Notes under the pieces: model-generated
Told to the model about the DNA's origin: nothing
The model's database searches: none
Seen by the model: only the letters and a program-made list of their open reading frames with translations
Source: Streptomyces sp. NBC_00239
GTDB taxonomy: Bacteria; Actinomycetota; Actinomycetes; Streptomycetales; Streptomycetaceae
Length of the DNA: 64,000 nucleotides
Reading direction: 5' to 3'
Assembly: GCF_036194065.1 (NCBI RefSeq)
Contig: NZ_CP108095.1
Span: 3,410,001 to 3,474,000, forward strand
In this document: piece after piece, positions 17,390 through 25,711 of the stretch
How positions within the stretch are numbered: the first letter of the stretch is position 1
How the letters are laid out: each line of letters opens with the position of its first letter
Position numbers and translations under genes: made by a program

Positions 17390-19117
17390 ATGACGGTGGA
17401 GACGACGGCGGGTTCCGCGATTGCGGAGGCGTCGACGGGGACGGGACCGGCAGGGGCCGGAACGGACAGTAGGGGGGCGGGAACGGTGCTGGCGGGAGCG
17501 GGGAATGGCGTGATGGAGACCGGGGCGGCAGTGGTGGGAGGGGGCCTGGAGGGAGAGGGCTGGGACGGGGTGGGGTGGGAGGGGCTGGTGACCGCGGCCT
17601 TGTTGGGGACCGAGCGGCGCGGCGGGGCCGGCGGCGGGGGGCCGCAGGCGCTGCTCGACGCGGCGGCGTTGCAGACGGTGCGGCGCAGGGCCGGGCTGCG
17701 GCCCGCGGCGGCCCGGCCGCTGCCCGATCCGGTGGCTCCCGATCCGCGGCCGGAGCTGCCGGAGGCCGCGCGACGGCGGCTGGCGCAGCTCCTGGCCGGC
17801 CGGGCCGCGGGGAGCGTCACCGGCCGGGGGGCCGCGCCCGATCTCGCGGAGCTGCTGCCGCAGTGGCTGGCGGCGGCGAACTCCCACGGCTACCAGGCGC
17901 CGCACGCCCTGCTGCCGGCGCTGCTGGACGCGGCCCGGGCCCGTACCGACCTGCGGCCGCAGGCGCTCGCGCTGGCCGGAGGGCGCGGGTTGTGGCTGGC
18001 GCGCTTCAACCCGGACTGGCGGTTCGCGCTCCGCAGCGGCAGCGGGGGCAGCGCCCTGCCGGATCCGGCGGATCCGGTCGCCGTGGAACGGCTCTGGCAG
18101 GAGGGCCTCTTCGCCGAACGGGTGGCCGTGCTGGCGCTGGTACGGGCGCACGACGCGGCCGCGGCCAGGGAACTGCTCGCCCGTACCTGGGGCACCGAGC
18201 GGGCCGAGGACCGGCTGATGTTCCTCGATTCGATGCGGGCCGGCCTGTCCGACGCGGACGAGCCGTTCCTGGAGCAGGCGCTGGCCGACCGCAGCCGCAA
18301 CGTCCGCTCCACCGCCGCCGAATTGCTGTCCGCGCTGCCCCGCTCGGCGCTGGCAGCGCGCATGGCGGAGCGCGCCCTTGCCTGCGTCGGCCCGGAGGGG
18401 GTGGAGGCGCCTCGGGAGTGCGACGCGGCGATGCAGCGTGACGGGGTGGTGAAGCGGCCGCCGGCCGGTCGCGGCGAGCGGTCCTGGTGGCTGGGACAGG
18501 TGGTGGAGGCCGCGCCGCTGTCCTGCTGGCGCGAGCGGTTCGGCGGGCGGTCCCCCGCCGAGATCGTGGCCCTGCCGGTGGCCGAGGGCTGGGCCGAGGA
18601 CCTGCATGCGGCCTGGTGCCGGGCGGCGGTCCGGCAGCGGGACCCGGCCTGGGCGAAGGCGCTGCTCGGTGCGCCCGCCGCGCCTCCGGCGGCCGGCCCG
18701 GGGACGGCCTCGCTCGCGGAACGCGCGAAGCTGCTGGAGACGTTGGCCGTGGCGGAGCGCGCGCAGTGGGTCGCGGACTTCATCGCGGCGCACGGGCTGT
18801 CCGAGGCGTTCCAGCTGCTCGGGGTGTGTGCGGTGCCGTGGGCGGCGCCGCTGGGCCGGGCCGTGGTCGACGCGCTCGACATCGCGCGGGATGCCGGGAG
18901 CTACCCGTGGAGCTTCAGCGGGGTGATGGGGCTTGCCGAGCGCTGCCTGGATCCTGCGGAGGCGGGGCGGCTCGATGCGCTGACCTCGGCGTACGAGGAT
19001 CCGCCGGACGGGACGCCGGGTGCGGTCGGTTACTGGTCGGAGGCGTTCCTGCGACTGGTCGCGACGCTGCGTACGCGCGCAACCATGCACACCGAACTCA
19101 CACCCTCCGCCCCCTGA
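17390..19117 (+). CDS. DUF5691-like protein of the MoxR/SWIM module
   Basis: 575 residues. A low-complexity Gly/Ala/Thr N-terminus of about 60 residues is followed by an all-helical, HEAT-like body. Characteristic segments are WEGLVTAALLGTERR (about 65-80), LPQWLAAANSHGYQAPHALL and WLARFNPDWRFALR. Later comes RSRNVRSTAAELLSALPRS, a typical HEAT-repeat turn. The pattern matches my recollection of DUF5691, which commonly accompanies SWIM and MoxR genes in actinobacteria. The ATG at 17390 follows AGAGGCGGGGG; a later ATG near 17513 is possible because the first 40 residues are poorly conserved in character. Function unknown; probably a protein-interaction scaffold. Confidence 0.75.
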   Translation: MTVETTAGSAIAEASTGTGPAGAGTDSRGAGTVLAGAGNGVMETGAAVVGGGLEGEGWDGVGWEGLVTAALLGTERRGGAGGGGPQALLDAAALQTVRRRAGLRPAAARPLPDPVAPDPRPELPEAARRRLAQLLAGRAAGSVTGRGAAPDLAELLPQWLAAANSHGYQAPHALLPALLDAARARTDLRPQALALAGGRGLWLARFNPDWRFALRSGSGGSALPDPADPVAVERLWQEGLFAERVAVLALVRAHDAAAARELLARTWGTERAEDRLMFLDSMRAGLSDADEPFLEQALADRSRNVRSTAAELLSALPRSALAARMAERALACVGPEGVEAPRECDAAMQRDGVVKRPPAGRGERSWWLGQVVEAAPLSCWRERFGGRSPAEIVALPVAEGWAEDLHAAWCRAAVRQRDPAWAKALLGAPAAPPAAGPGTASLAERAKLLETLAVAERAQWVADFIAAHGLSEAFQLLGVCAVPWAAPLGRAVVDALDIARDAGSYPWSFSGVMGLAERCLDPAEAGRLDALTSAYEDPPDGTPGAVGYWSEAFLRLVATLRTRATMHTELTPSAP

Positions 19118-19503
19118 CCCCGCCACCCCTCACGCCCGCCCGCGCCGGCTCCAGCCTCGCCAGTGCCCTGGCGCGCAACTTCCCTCGGCGACTGCCCGGG
19201 CGGCACCGTCCCGCGTGGCCGGCAACACCCAGCCTCGCCACCGCCCGGGCGGCGCACCCCGCCTGGCCGGCAACATCCAGCCTCGCCGGCGTTTGAGGCG
19301 CGGGGTCTGGGGCGGAGCCCCAGGACTGCGACCCGGCTGGCGCCGGGCACCGGGCTCCGCCCGGACCCGCGCCTCAAACGCCGGCGAGGCTGGAAGCTAC
19401 CGGCCCAGGCAGGGGTTGCCCCTGGGGCAGCCGCCGCGGCAGGAGATCACCCCGCGGGCGCCGGCGAAGCCAAGGGCGCGCCACCCTCACCCGGCGGGGC
19501 CGG
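19118..19503. other. Gene-free convergent gap with intergenic repeats
   Basis: 386 bases between DUF5691-like (+) and icmB (-). It holds CAACxxCCAGCCTCGCC-type fragments repeated near 19160-19270 and the large inverted repeat at 19277-19393. I see no gene. Confidence 0.7.
19277..19393. repeat. Long inverted repeat of the Streptomyces intergenic element
   Basis: Two head-to-head copies of the element form perfect arms of at least 26 bases (19277-19302 and 19368-19393), each containing CGCCGGCGTTTGAGGCG. Between them lie smaller stems (GGGGCTCCGCCCC type). The right half is the reverse complement of the last unit of the 82-bp array at 4292-4375. It probably works as a bidirectional terminator for the convergent DUF5691-like and icmB genes. 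Confidence 0.85.
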
Positions 19504-19917
19504 TTACGCGTCGGTCGGCTGGCGGAGGTTCGCCCGGACCCAGTCGACGATCGCCGTGGTGGTGGCGCCCGGCGTGAAGATCTCGGCCACGCCCTTCTCC
19601 TTGAGCGGAGCGATGTCCGCCTCCGGGATGATGCCGCCGCCGAAGACCTTGATGTCCTCCGCGTCGCGCTCCTTGAGGAGTTCGATCACCTTCACGAAGA
19701 GCGTGTTGTGGGCGCCGGAGAGGATGGACAGGCCGATCGCGTCGGCGTCCTCCTGGATCGCCGTGTCCACGATCTGCTCCGGTGTCTGGTGGAGACCGGT
19801 GTAGATGACCTCCATGCCGGCGTCGCGCAGGGCGCGCGCGATCACCTTGGCACCACGGTCGTGGCCGTCGAGACCCGGCTTGGCGACCACCACTCGGATC
19901 GGACCGGTCACACCCAT
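19504..19917 (-). CDS. icmB: Isobutyryl-CoA mutase small (B12-binding) subunit
   Basis: 137 residues, the length of IcmB. Cobalamin-binding domain: [20 protein letters not shown] contains DxHxxG, whose His coordinates cobalt. [13 protein letters not shown] and [12 protein letters not shown] complete the SxL and GGG motifs. With a separately encoded large subunit (IcmA, not in the window) it interconverts isobutyryl-CoA and n-butyryl-CoA, linking valine breakdown to fatty-acid and polyketide precursors. The ATG at 19917 follows GGAGG with ideal spacing. A generic B12-binding subunit of another mutase is the alternative. Confidence 0.88.
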   Translation of the reverse strand: MGVTGPIRVVVAKPGLDGHDRGAKVIARALRDAGMEVIYTGLHQTPEQIVDTAIQEDADAIGLSILSGAHNTLFVKVIELLKERDAEDIKVFGGGIIPEADIAPLKEKGVAEIFTPGATTTAIVDWVRANLRQPTDA

Positions 19918-20144
19918 CACTACCTCCAGGTGAACGAACGTTAAGCACAGCATCCCGCACCCCGCCGTTTCGCGGTGGGCGGCATGGGGGAAATCACACC
20001 TGACACGTTTTCGTCATTGACACAGCCGGTCGCAAGGGAGCCGCGACACGGTCGCCACGCCACCGTGCCGCCAGCCGCACGGCACGGCGGCGTGGCATAC
20101 CGGTGACGGTAACGCCGCCTCGGGGAACCGTTCAGGAGGCAGCC

Positions 20145-20948
20145 ATGGGCCTGGGCCTGGCACTGAAAGTCCCCAAGGTCGCCGACATGTCCGCCGACGC
20201 CGTCCGGGCCGCGTTCCTGGAGCTGGCGATCCTCGCGGCGCACCTGCTGGTCTACCCCACCGGAATCCGGCCCGAGCGCCCCGCCGGTTCCGGCCCGAGC
20301 GCCGGGCAGCTGCGGCCGCCCGTCCTGTTACTCCACGGGTTCACCGACAACCGCTCCGTGTTCGTACTGCTGCGCCCGATGCTGGCGGCGCACGGGCAGC
20401 GCCGGGTGGAGGGGGTCAACTACTCCCCGCTCACCACCGACCTGCGGGCCGCCGCCGCCGCGCTCGCCCTGCGGGTCGAAGAGGTATGTGCCGAGACCGG
20501 GCAGGACCGCATCGACCTGGTCGGCCACAGCCTCGGCGGCCTGATCGCGCGCTACTACGTCCAGCGCATGGGTGGTGACGCACGGGTACGGACCCTGGTC
20601 TGCCTGGGCACACCCCACCAGGGCACCCGCATCGCCCCGCTCATGGACGCGCACCCGCTGATCCGGCAGATGCGCCCGGACTCCGAGGTGATCCGCGAAC
20701 TCCAGCTCCCCGCGCCCGGCTGCCGGACCCGGTTCGTGAGCTTCTGGAGCGATCTCGACCAGGTGATGGTGCCTGTGGAGACCGCCGCCCTGGACCACCC
20801 GGACCTGCACGCCGAGAACGTGCCGGTCACCGGCATCGGCCACCTCGCGCTCCCGGTGCACCCGGCCGTCACCGCCGGCATCCGCCGGGCCCTGGACGGT
20901 CCGGCCCGCCGCGCGGCCGCCGCCACGGGCGACGCCTCCGTCGCCTGA
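20145..20948 (+). CDS. Alpha/beta-hydrolase, lipase/esterase-like, with a TTA codon
   Basis: 267 residues. The oxyanion strand is VLLLHGFTDNRSVF and the nucleophile elbow VGHSLGGLIARYYVQRMG (Ser in GHSLGG). The probable acid is Asp in SFWSDLDQVMVPVET and the His is in GIGHLALPVHP. The family hydrolyses acyl esters, lipids or amides; the substrate is unknown. Residues 25-40 are hydrophobic (AAFLELAILAAHLLVY) and may anchor it. The ATG at 20145 follows CAGGAGG. Leu codon 62 (20328-20330) is TTA, so translation should depend on the bldA tRNA, which links the gene to late development. Confidence 0.88.
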   Translation: MGLGLALKVPKVADMSADAVRAAFLELAILAAHLLVYPTGIRPERPAGSGPSAGQLRPPVLLLHGFTDNRSVFVLLRPMLAAHGQRRVEGVNYSPLTTDLRAAAAALALRVEEVCAETGQDRIDLVGHSLGGLIARYYVQRMGGDARVRTLVCLGTPHQGTRIAPLMDAHPLIRQMRPDSEVIRELQLPAPGCRTRFVSFWSDLDQVMVPVETAALDHPDLHAENVPVTGIGHLALPVHPAVTAGIRRALDGPARRAAAATGDASVA

Positions 20949-21271
20949 CCCCCGGCCGACCCGTACACCGCACACCCCGGCCGCGACCCTTACGACCCGT
21001 ACGGCCGACCACGGCCACGCGCACCCGGACGGACGACCCTCCCGAGCCGTCCGCGCAACCGATTTTTTCGAACGTTCTTCGAACGCAGCGCCAAGGGTGT
21101 GCCTTCAGTGCGCCGAAAGGCGGCTGAATGCCCGGTTCCTGAAGCCACGAAACCCGCCGAAGATTGTCGAGGCCGCGAACCGACGGGTACAGTCACGCCA
21201 CTGCTCTCCTCCGGGGAATCTCCAATTCCCCGGCCACCCAGGCCCCCACTGCCGAGGCGAAAGAGAAGTTG
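20949..21271. other. Upstream region of the M23 peptidase gene
   Basis: 323 bases. GATTTTTTCGAACG and TTCTTCGAACG near 21061-21086 form a small TTCGAACG direct/inverted repeat. A perfect 9-bp hairpin lies at 21211-21233. I looked for a c-di-AMP (ydaO) riboswitch, which is known upstream of some Streptomyces cell-wall hydrolases, and could not recognise its conserved segments. No gene. Confidence 0.45.
21211..21233 (+). promoter_or_regulatory. Hairpin in the 5' leader of the M23 peptidase gene
   Basis: CCGGGGAAT / ATTCCCCGG with a CTCCA loop, a perfect 9-bp stem ending 38 bases before the GTG start. It has no downstream T-run, so it is not a classic terminator. It may control mRNA stability or processing. 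Confidence 0.45.
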
Positions 21272-22864
21272 GTGAACGACCGCCCCTCGTCGGGCCAGTA
21301 CCCGGATGCCGGGTATGACGGCCTTTCCACCACCACTTTCGCCGGTGCCGCGTACTACGACGGGTCCCTCGACGCGGGCTTCGGGAACCAGCAACAGAGC
21401 CAGGGCTACGGCTACGCGTACGACCCGTACGGCACGTACTCGACGCAGCAGACGTACGAGACGGGCACGTACGACGCGACGGCCTGGAACACTTCCTCCC
21501 AAGAGGCGTACCTCGCTGCCATTCCGGTGCAGACGGTCCCGGAGGACACCACCGGCCAGTGGGACGCGAGCGCCTGGAACGGCAGCACCGCCTACGAGCC
21601 GAACGCCTTCGGGTACGACACCTCCGGCCAGGAATCCGGCCATTGGGCCATGCCCGGCTTCGCCACCGGCGCCACGGAGACCGGCAGCTACGACGCGACC
21701 GCCTGGAACGGCAGCGCCGCCGAGGAACTCCCCCGCCAGTACACCCCCTCCTACGGGTACGAGGAGCAGCCCGCCCCGGCCGCGCACGACCCGTACGGGC
21801 AGCAGCCCGCGGCCTACGGCGAGTACGCCGGAACCGCCGAGCTCCCCGACTACACCGCGTACGCCGCGCCCGAGCCGGCCACCGGCTACGACGAGGCATC
21901 CGGCTACGACGAAACGCCCGGGTACGACGAGGCCGCCGGCTACGAGGAGCACGCGGCGGTCGAGGGGACGGCCGTGTTCGAGGCCGTCGTCGAGGACTCA
22001 CCCGAGGAAACCGGCTCCGACGTCGGCGCCGCTGCCGCGCACCGGGAACCCGAGCCCGCGGCCGTCGCGCCCGCGCCCCGCTCCGCCCGCCGCACCGCGC
22101 CCGCCGCGCCTGCCGCCGGCCGCGGCCGCCGCCGCACTCCCGCCAAGCGTTCGGCCCTGCTGACCGTGGCCGTGCCCTCGGTCTGCGTGATGGGCGTCGC
22201 GGGTGTCGCCGCCGCCTCGGTCGGCGGTCTCACCGACAGCCGGCAGACCAACGAGCAGACCACCACCCTCGCCGCGCCCGACCCGGCCTCGGTGAAGCCG
22301 GTCGCGGCGAACAACAAGCTCGACACCCAGCTCGCCGCGCTCAGCGCCGACGCGGGCGACTTCGCCGACCGCGCCAGCCGCACCCAGGAGCGCATCGACC
22401 TGCGCGCCCGCCAGGAAGCGGACCGCAAGAAGCGCGCGGAGGAGGCGGCCCGCAAGGAAGCCCTGCGCCCCAAGTTCTCGCTGCCCGTCGCGCAGCACGG
22501 CCTGAGCGCCCGGTTCGGCCAGTCCGGCCTCAACTGGATGTCCCTGCACACCGGCATCGACTTCCCGGTCGGGCTGGGCACGCCCGTCATGGCCGCCACC
22601 GACGGCACCGTGCACACCCGGTTCAACGTGGCGTACGGAAACATGGCCATCGTCACCGCCCCCGACGGCACCGAGACCTGGTACTGCCACCTCGGCAGCA
22701 CCAAGCTCCGGTCCGGCCCGGTCAAGGCCGGCGACGTCATCGCGTACTCGGGCGATTCCGGCAACTCCACCGGTCCGCACCTGCACTTCGAGGTCCGGCC
22801 CGGCGGCGGCTCGGCCATCGACCCGCTGTCGTGGCTGCGGGCCCACGGCCTGAACCCCACGTAA
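21272..22864 (+). CDS. Membrane-anchored M23 peptidoglycan endopeptidase
   Basis: 530 residues. Residues 1-265 are a low-complexity cytoplasmic tail rich in Tyr/Asp/Gly/Glu with WN(G/T)S and GYDE repeats. One membrane segment follows at about 285-310 (SALLTVAVPSVCVMGVAGVA). A coiled coil (about 330-390) precedes a complete M23 LytM domain with the metal ligands in SLHTGIDFP and HLHFEVRPGG. M23 enzymes cut peptide crosslinks in the wall. The long cytoplasmic tail could link hydrolysis to an internal partner. GTG at 21272 (AAAGAGAAG upstream) was chosen because the low-complexity tail begins there; an upstream ATG at 21164 would place the hairpin inside the gene. Confidence 0.85.
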   Translation: MNDRPSSGQYPDAGYDGLSTTTFAGAAYYDGSLDAGFGNQQQSQGYGYAYDPYGTYSTQQTYETGTYDATAWNTSSQEAYLAAIPVQTVPEDTTGQWDASAWNGSTAYEPNAFGYDTSGQESGHWAMPGFATGATETGSYDATAWNGSAAEELPRQYTPSYGYEEQPAPAAHDPYGQQPAAYGEYAGTAELPDYTAYAAPEPATGYDEASGYDETPGYDEAAGYEEHAAVEGTAVFEAVVEDSPEETGSDVGAAAAHREPEPAAVAPAPRSARRTAPAAPAAGRGRRRTPAKRSALLTVAVPSVCVMGVAGVAAASVGGLTDSRQTNEQTTTLAAPDPASVKPVAANNKLDTQLAALSADAGDFADRASRTQERIDLRARQEADRKKRAEEAARKEALRPKFSLPVAQHGLSARFGQSGLNWMSLHTGIDFPVGLGTPVMAATDGTVHTRFNVAYGNMAIVTAPDGTETWYCHLGSTKLRSGPVKAGDVIAYSGDSGNSTGPHLHFEVRPGGGSAIDPLSWLRAHGLNPT

Positions 22865-22939
22865 CACCCGGGACCCGCGGGGCTCGTGGTGCCCCGGCCC
22901 CCCGTAGGCCCTTGGGTTCCCGAGCGCGCGGCCCCCGCG

Positions 22940-23040
22940 TCAGAGCTTCCGCACCGGTGTCAGAGATCCTGCCTCGCGTCAGAGCTTCCGGCACCGGCGT
23001 CAGAGCTCCTGCCTCCGCGTCAGAGCTTCTGGACCGGCGC
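22940..23040. repeat. About 20-bp repeat that begins in the pcrA stop codon
   Basis: TCAGAG(C/A)TYC starts at 22940, 22960, 22979, 23000 and 23020. The last copy is the 3' end of pcrA itself, including its stop (TGA). Even and odd copies differ (CACCGGYG versus CCTSCGCG), so the real unit may be about 40 bases. Confidence 0.85.
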
Positions 23041-25515
23041 GTACCGCAGCAGCAGCCGCTTCGGCTTGGCGTCCCCGAAGTCGATCGTGGCTTGCGCGTC
23101 CGCGCCCGCCCCGGTGACCTCCATGACCGTGCCCAGCCCGAACTGGTCGTGCGTCACCCGGTCCCCGACCACCAGCGCGATCACCGGCTTGTCCGCGGTC
23201 CGCCGGGTGGCGAAGCCCGAGGGGCCCGAGCGCGAGCGCGAGGACGACAGGCCGCCCGCGAGGAACGACTCCGGCGAGGTCCCGAACGAAGCCCGGCCAC
23301 CCGAACCGCCCGCGCCGCCCGCCGAGCTGCGCATCGGTCCGGCCGGCTTCTGCGCGCCCGTCCGCTTCCACTGGAGGTACTGCTCCGGGATCTCCTCCAG
23401 GAACCGCGACGGCGGGTTGTACGAGGGGGTGCCCCAGGCGCTGCGCATCGAGGACCGGGTCAGGTACAGCCGCTCGCGCGCACGCGTGATGCCCACGTAC
23501 GCCAGCCGCCGCTCCTCCTCCAGCTCCTTGGTCTGGCCGAGCGCCCGCATGTGCGGGAAGACGCCGTCCTCCATGCCGGTCAGGAAGACCACCGGGAATT
23601 CGAGGCCCTTGGCGGTGTGCAGCGTCATCAGCGTGATGACGCCGGAGCCGTCCTCGTCCTCGTCGGGGATCTGGTCGGAGTCCGCGACCAGGGCCACCTT
23701 CTCGAGGAACTCGGCGAGCGTGCCGGTGCCCTCGCCCTCTTCGCGTTCCTGCTCGAATTCGAGTGCCACGGCGGCGAGTTCCTGGAGGTTCTCGATCCGG
23801 GTCTCGTCCTGCGGGTCGGTGGAGGCCTGCAGTTCGGCCAGGTACCCGGTGCGTTCCAGGACCGCCTCCAGCACCACCGCCGGGCCCGCGCCCGACTCGG
23901 TGATCGTCCGGAGTTCCTCCATCAGCGTGTTGAACCGCTTGACGGCATTGGTGGAGCGGGCGGCCATGCCGTACGCGTCGTCCACCCGCTTGAGGGCCTG
24001 CGGGAAGGTGATCCGCTCGCGCAGCGCCAGCGCGTCGATCATCGCCTCGGCGCGCTCGCCGATGCCGCGCTTGGGCACGTTCAGGATCCGCCGGAGCGGG
24101 ACGTTGTCCTCGGGGTTGGCGAGCACCCGCAGGTACGCGAGGACGTCCCGCACCTCCTTGCGCTCGTAGAAGCGCACGCCGCCGACGACCTTGTAGGGCA
24201 GGCCGACCCGGATGAAGATCTCCTCGAACACGCGGGACTGGGCGTTGGTCCGGTAGAAGACGGCGACGTCGCCGGCCTTCGCGTCGCCCGCGTCCGTGAG
24301 CCGGTCGATCTCGTCGGCGACGAACTGCGCCTCGTCGTGCTCGGTGTCGGCGACGTATCCGGTGATGCCCGCGCCGCTGCCCGCGTCCGTCCACAGGTTC
24401 TTCGGGCGGCGGTTCTCGTTGCGCTCGATGACCGCGTTGGCCGCGGAGAGGATGGTCTGCGTGGAGCGGTAGTTCTGCTCCAGCAGGATCGTCGTCGCGT
24501 TCGGGTAGTCCTCCTCGAACTGGAGGATGTTGCGGATGGTCGCACCGCGGAAGGCGTAGATGGACTGGTCCGCGTCACCCACCACGCACAGCTCGGCGGG
24601 CGGCAGGTCGTCGTAGCCCGGACCGACCAGTTCGCGTACGAGCGTGTACTGCGCGTGGTTGGTGTCCTGGTACTCGTCGACGAGGACGTGCCGGAAGCGG
24701 CGGCGGTAGTGCTCGGCCACGTCCGGGAACGCCTGGAGCAGGTGGACCGTGGTCATGATGATGTCGTCGAAGTCGAGCGCGTTGGCCTCGCGCAGCCGCG
24801 ACTGGTACATCGCGTACGCCTGGGCCAGCGTCTTCTCGAAACCGTCGGCGGCCTGGTCCGCGAACGCCTCTTCGTCGATGAGCTCGTTCTTCAGGTTCGA
24901 GATCTTGGCGTTGAAGGCCTTCGGCGGGAACTTCTTGGGGTCGAGGTCCAGGTCCCGGCAGACGAGCGCCATCAGGCGCTTCGAGTCGGCCGCGTCATAG
25001 ATCGAGAACGAGGACGTGAAACCCAGCCGCTTCGACTCGCGGCGCAGGATGCGCACGCACGCGCTGTGGAAGGTGGACACCCACATCGCGTTGGCGCGCG
25101 GGCCGACGAGGTTCTCGACGCGCTCCTTCATCTCGCCGGCGGCTTTGTTGGTGAAGGTGATCGCGAGGATCTGGCCCGGGTGGACGTTGCGCGAGCCCAG
25201 CAGGTGGCCGATGCGGTGGGTCAGCACCCGGGTCTTGCCGGAGCCGGCGCCGGCCACGATGAGCAGCGGCGATCCGGCGTGCACGACGGCGGCGCGCTGC
25301 TGCTCGTTCAGCCCGTCGAGGAGGGCCGCCGGGTCGATCACGGGCTTCGGGGCGCCGTCGCGGTAGTACGCGTCCCCGGTCATGGGCACGTCGAACTTGC
25401 CGCCGAACAGATCGTCCGCGTGCTCGTCCGGGCCGTACTCCTCCGGAGGCGGCGGGTGCTCCTCGTGGGAGGGCTTCAGGTCCGCCAGGAAACTGTCGTC
25501 AAAGAGGCTGCTCAT
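23020..25515 (-). CDS. pcrA: UvrD/PcrA-type 3'-5' DNA helicase
   Basis: 831 residues. SF1A helicase motifs are in order: Q motif NEQQRAAVVHAG, Walker A AGAGSGKT (88-95), motif Ia AITFTNKAAGEMKERV, motif II VDEYQDTN, motif III VGDADQSIYAFRGA, motif IV EQNYRST, motif V TLHTAKGLEFPVVF, and motif VI VGITRARERLYL. A C-terminal Gly/Ser linker and a Tudor-like end (VGDRVTHDQFGLGTVMEV) bind RNA polymerase in PcrA/UvrD1. It acts in nucleotide excision repair and in clearing stalled complexes. The ATG at 25515 lies 9 bases after a PafBC-type -10, so DNA-damage induction is likely. Confidence 0.96.
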   Translation of the reverse strand: MSSLFDDSFLADLKPSHEEHPPPPEEYGPDEHADDLFGGKFDVPMTGDAYYRDGAPKPVIDPAALLDGLNEQQRAAVVHAGSPLLIVAGAGSGKTRVLTHRIGHLLGSRNVHPGQILAITFTNKAAGEMKERVENLVGPRANAMWVSTFHSACVRILRRESKRLGFTSSFSIYDAADSKRLMALVCRDLDLDPKKFPPKAFNAKISNLKNELIDEEAFADQAADGFEKTLAQAYAMYQSRLREANALDFDDIIMTTVHLLQAFPDVAEHYRRRFRHVLVDEYQDTNHAQYTLVRELVGPGYDDLPPAELCVVGDADQSIYAFRGATIRNILQFEEDYPNATTILLEQNYRSTQTILSAANAVIERNENRRPKNLWTDAGSGAGITGYVADTEHDEAQFVADEIDRLTDAGDAKAGDVAVFYRTNAQSRVFEEIFIRVGLPYKVVGGVRFYERKEVRDVLAYLRVLANPEDNVPLRRILNVPKRGIGERAEAMIDALALRERITFPQALKRVDDAYGMAARSTNAVKRFNTLMEELRTITESGAGPAVVLEAVLERTGYLAELQASTDPQDETRIENLQELAAVALEFEQEREEGEGTGTLAEFLEKVALVADSDQIPDEDEDGSGVITLMTLHTAKGLEFPVVFLTGMEDGVFPHMRALGQTKELEEERRLAYVGITRARERLYLTRSSMRSAWGTPSYNPPSRFLEEIPEQYLQWKRTGAQKPAGPMRSSAGGAGGSGGRASFGTSPESFLAGGLSSSRSRSGPSGFATRRTADKPVIALVVGDRVTHDQFGLGTVMEVTGAGADAQATIDFGDAKPKRLLLRYAPVQKL

Positions 25516-25524
25516 CGCCTTCCG

Positions 25525-25547
25525 AGTCTAAAGGCCGGGACCGACAG
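25525..25547 (-). promoter_or_regulatory. PafBC-like DNA-damage promoter of pcrA
   Basis: The minus strand reads CTGTCGGTC, 8 bases, then TAGACT. Against TTGTCRGTG-N8-TAnnnT it matches 7 of 9 upstream positions, the exact spacing and the full -10 pattern. The start codon is 9 bases further, giving a very short or absent leader. Confidence 0.6.
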
Positions 25548-25711
25548 GACCGGTCCGCGTCCGGAAAGTCACAGTTCGAGGCAGTCCCCGGGCGGCCCCG
25601 TCGGCCCGCGCGCATATGCGTCCGGACCCTTCCCAGCCGGGGCGGGCGGCGCTAGCGTGCTCCGCCAAGCCGACGCGCCTCGGCCTCCCCCCACGGAAGG
25701 AGGTGCCGGCT

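Noticed and set aside
10909..19117. Known phage-defence island
   Set aside because: No nuclease, toxin, integrase or mobile flank is seen, and base and codon use match neighbouring core genes, so horizontal acquisition is not supported; the module is reported as damage-linked instead.
20949..21271. c-di-AMP (ydaO) riboswitch before the M23 gene
   Set aside because: The class occurs before some Streptomyces wall hydrolases, but I could not find its conserved motifs; only a simple hairpin is seen.
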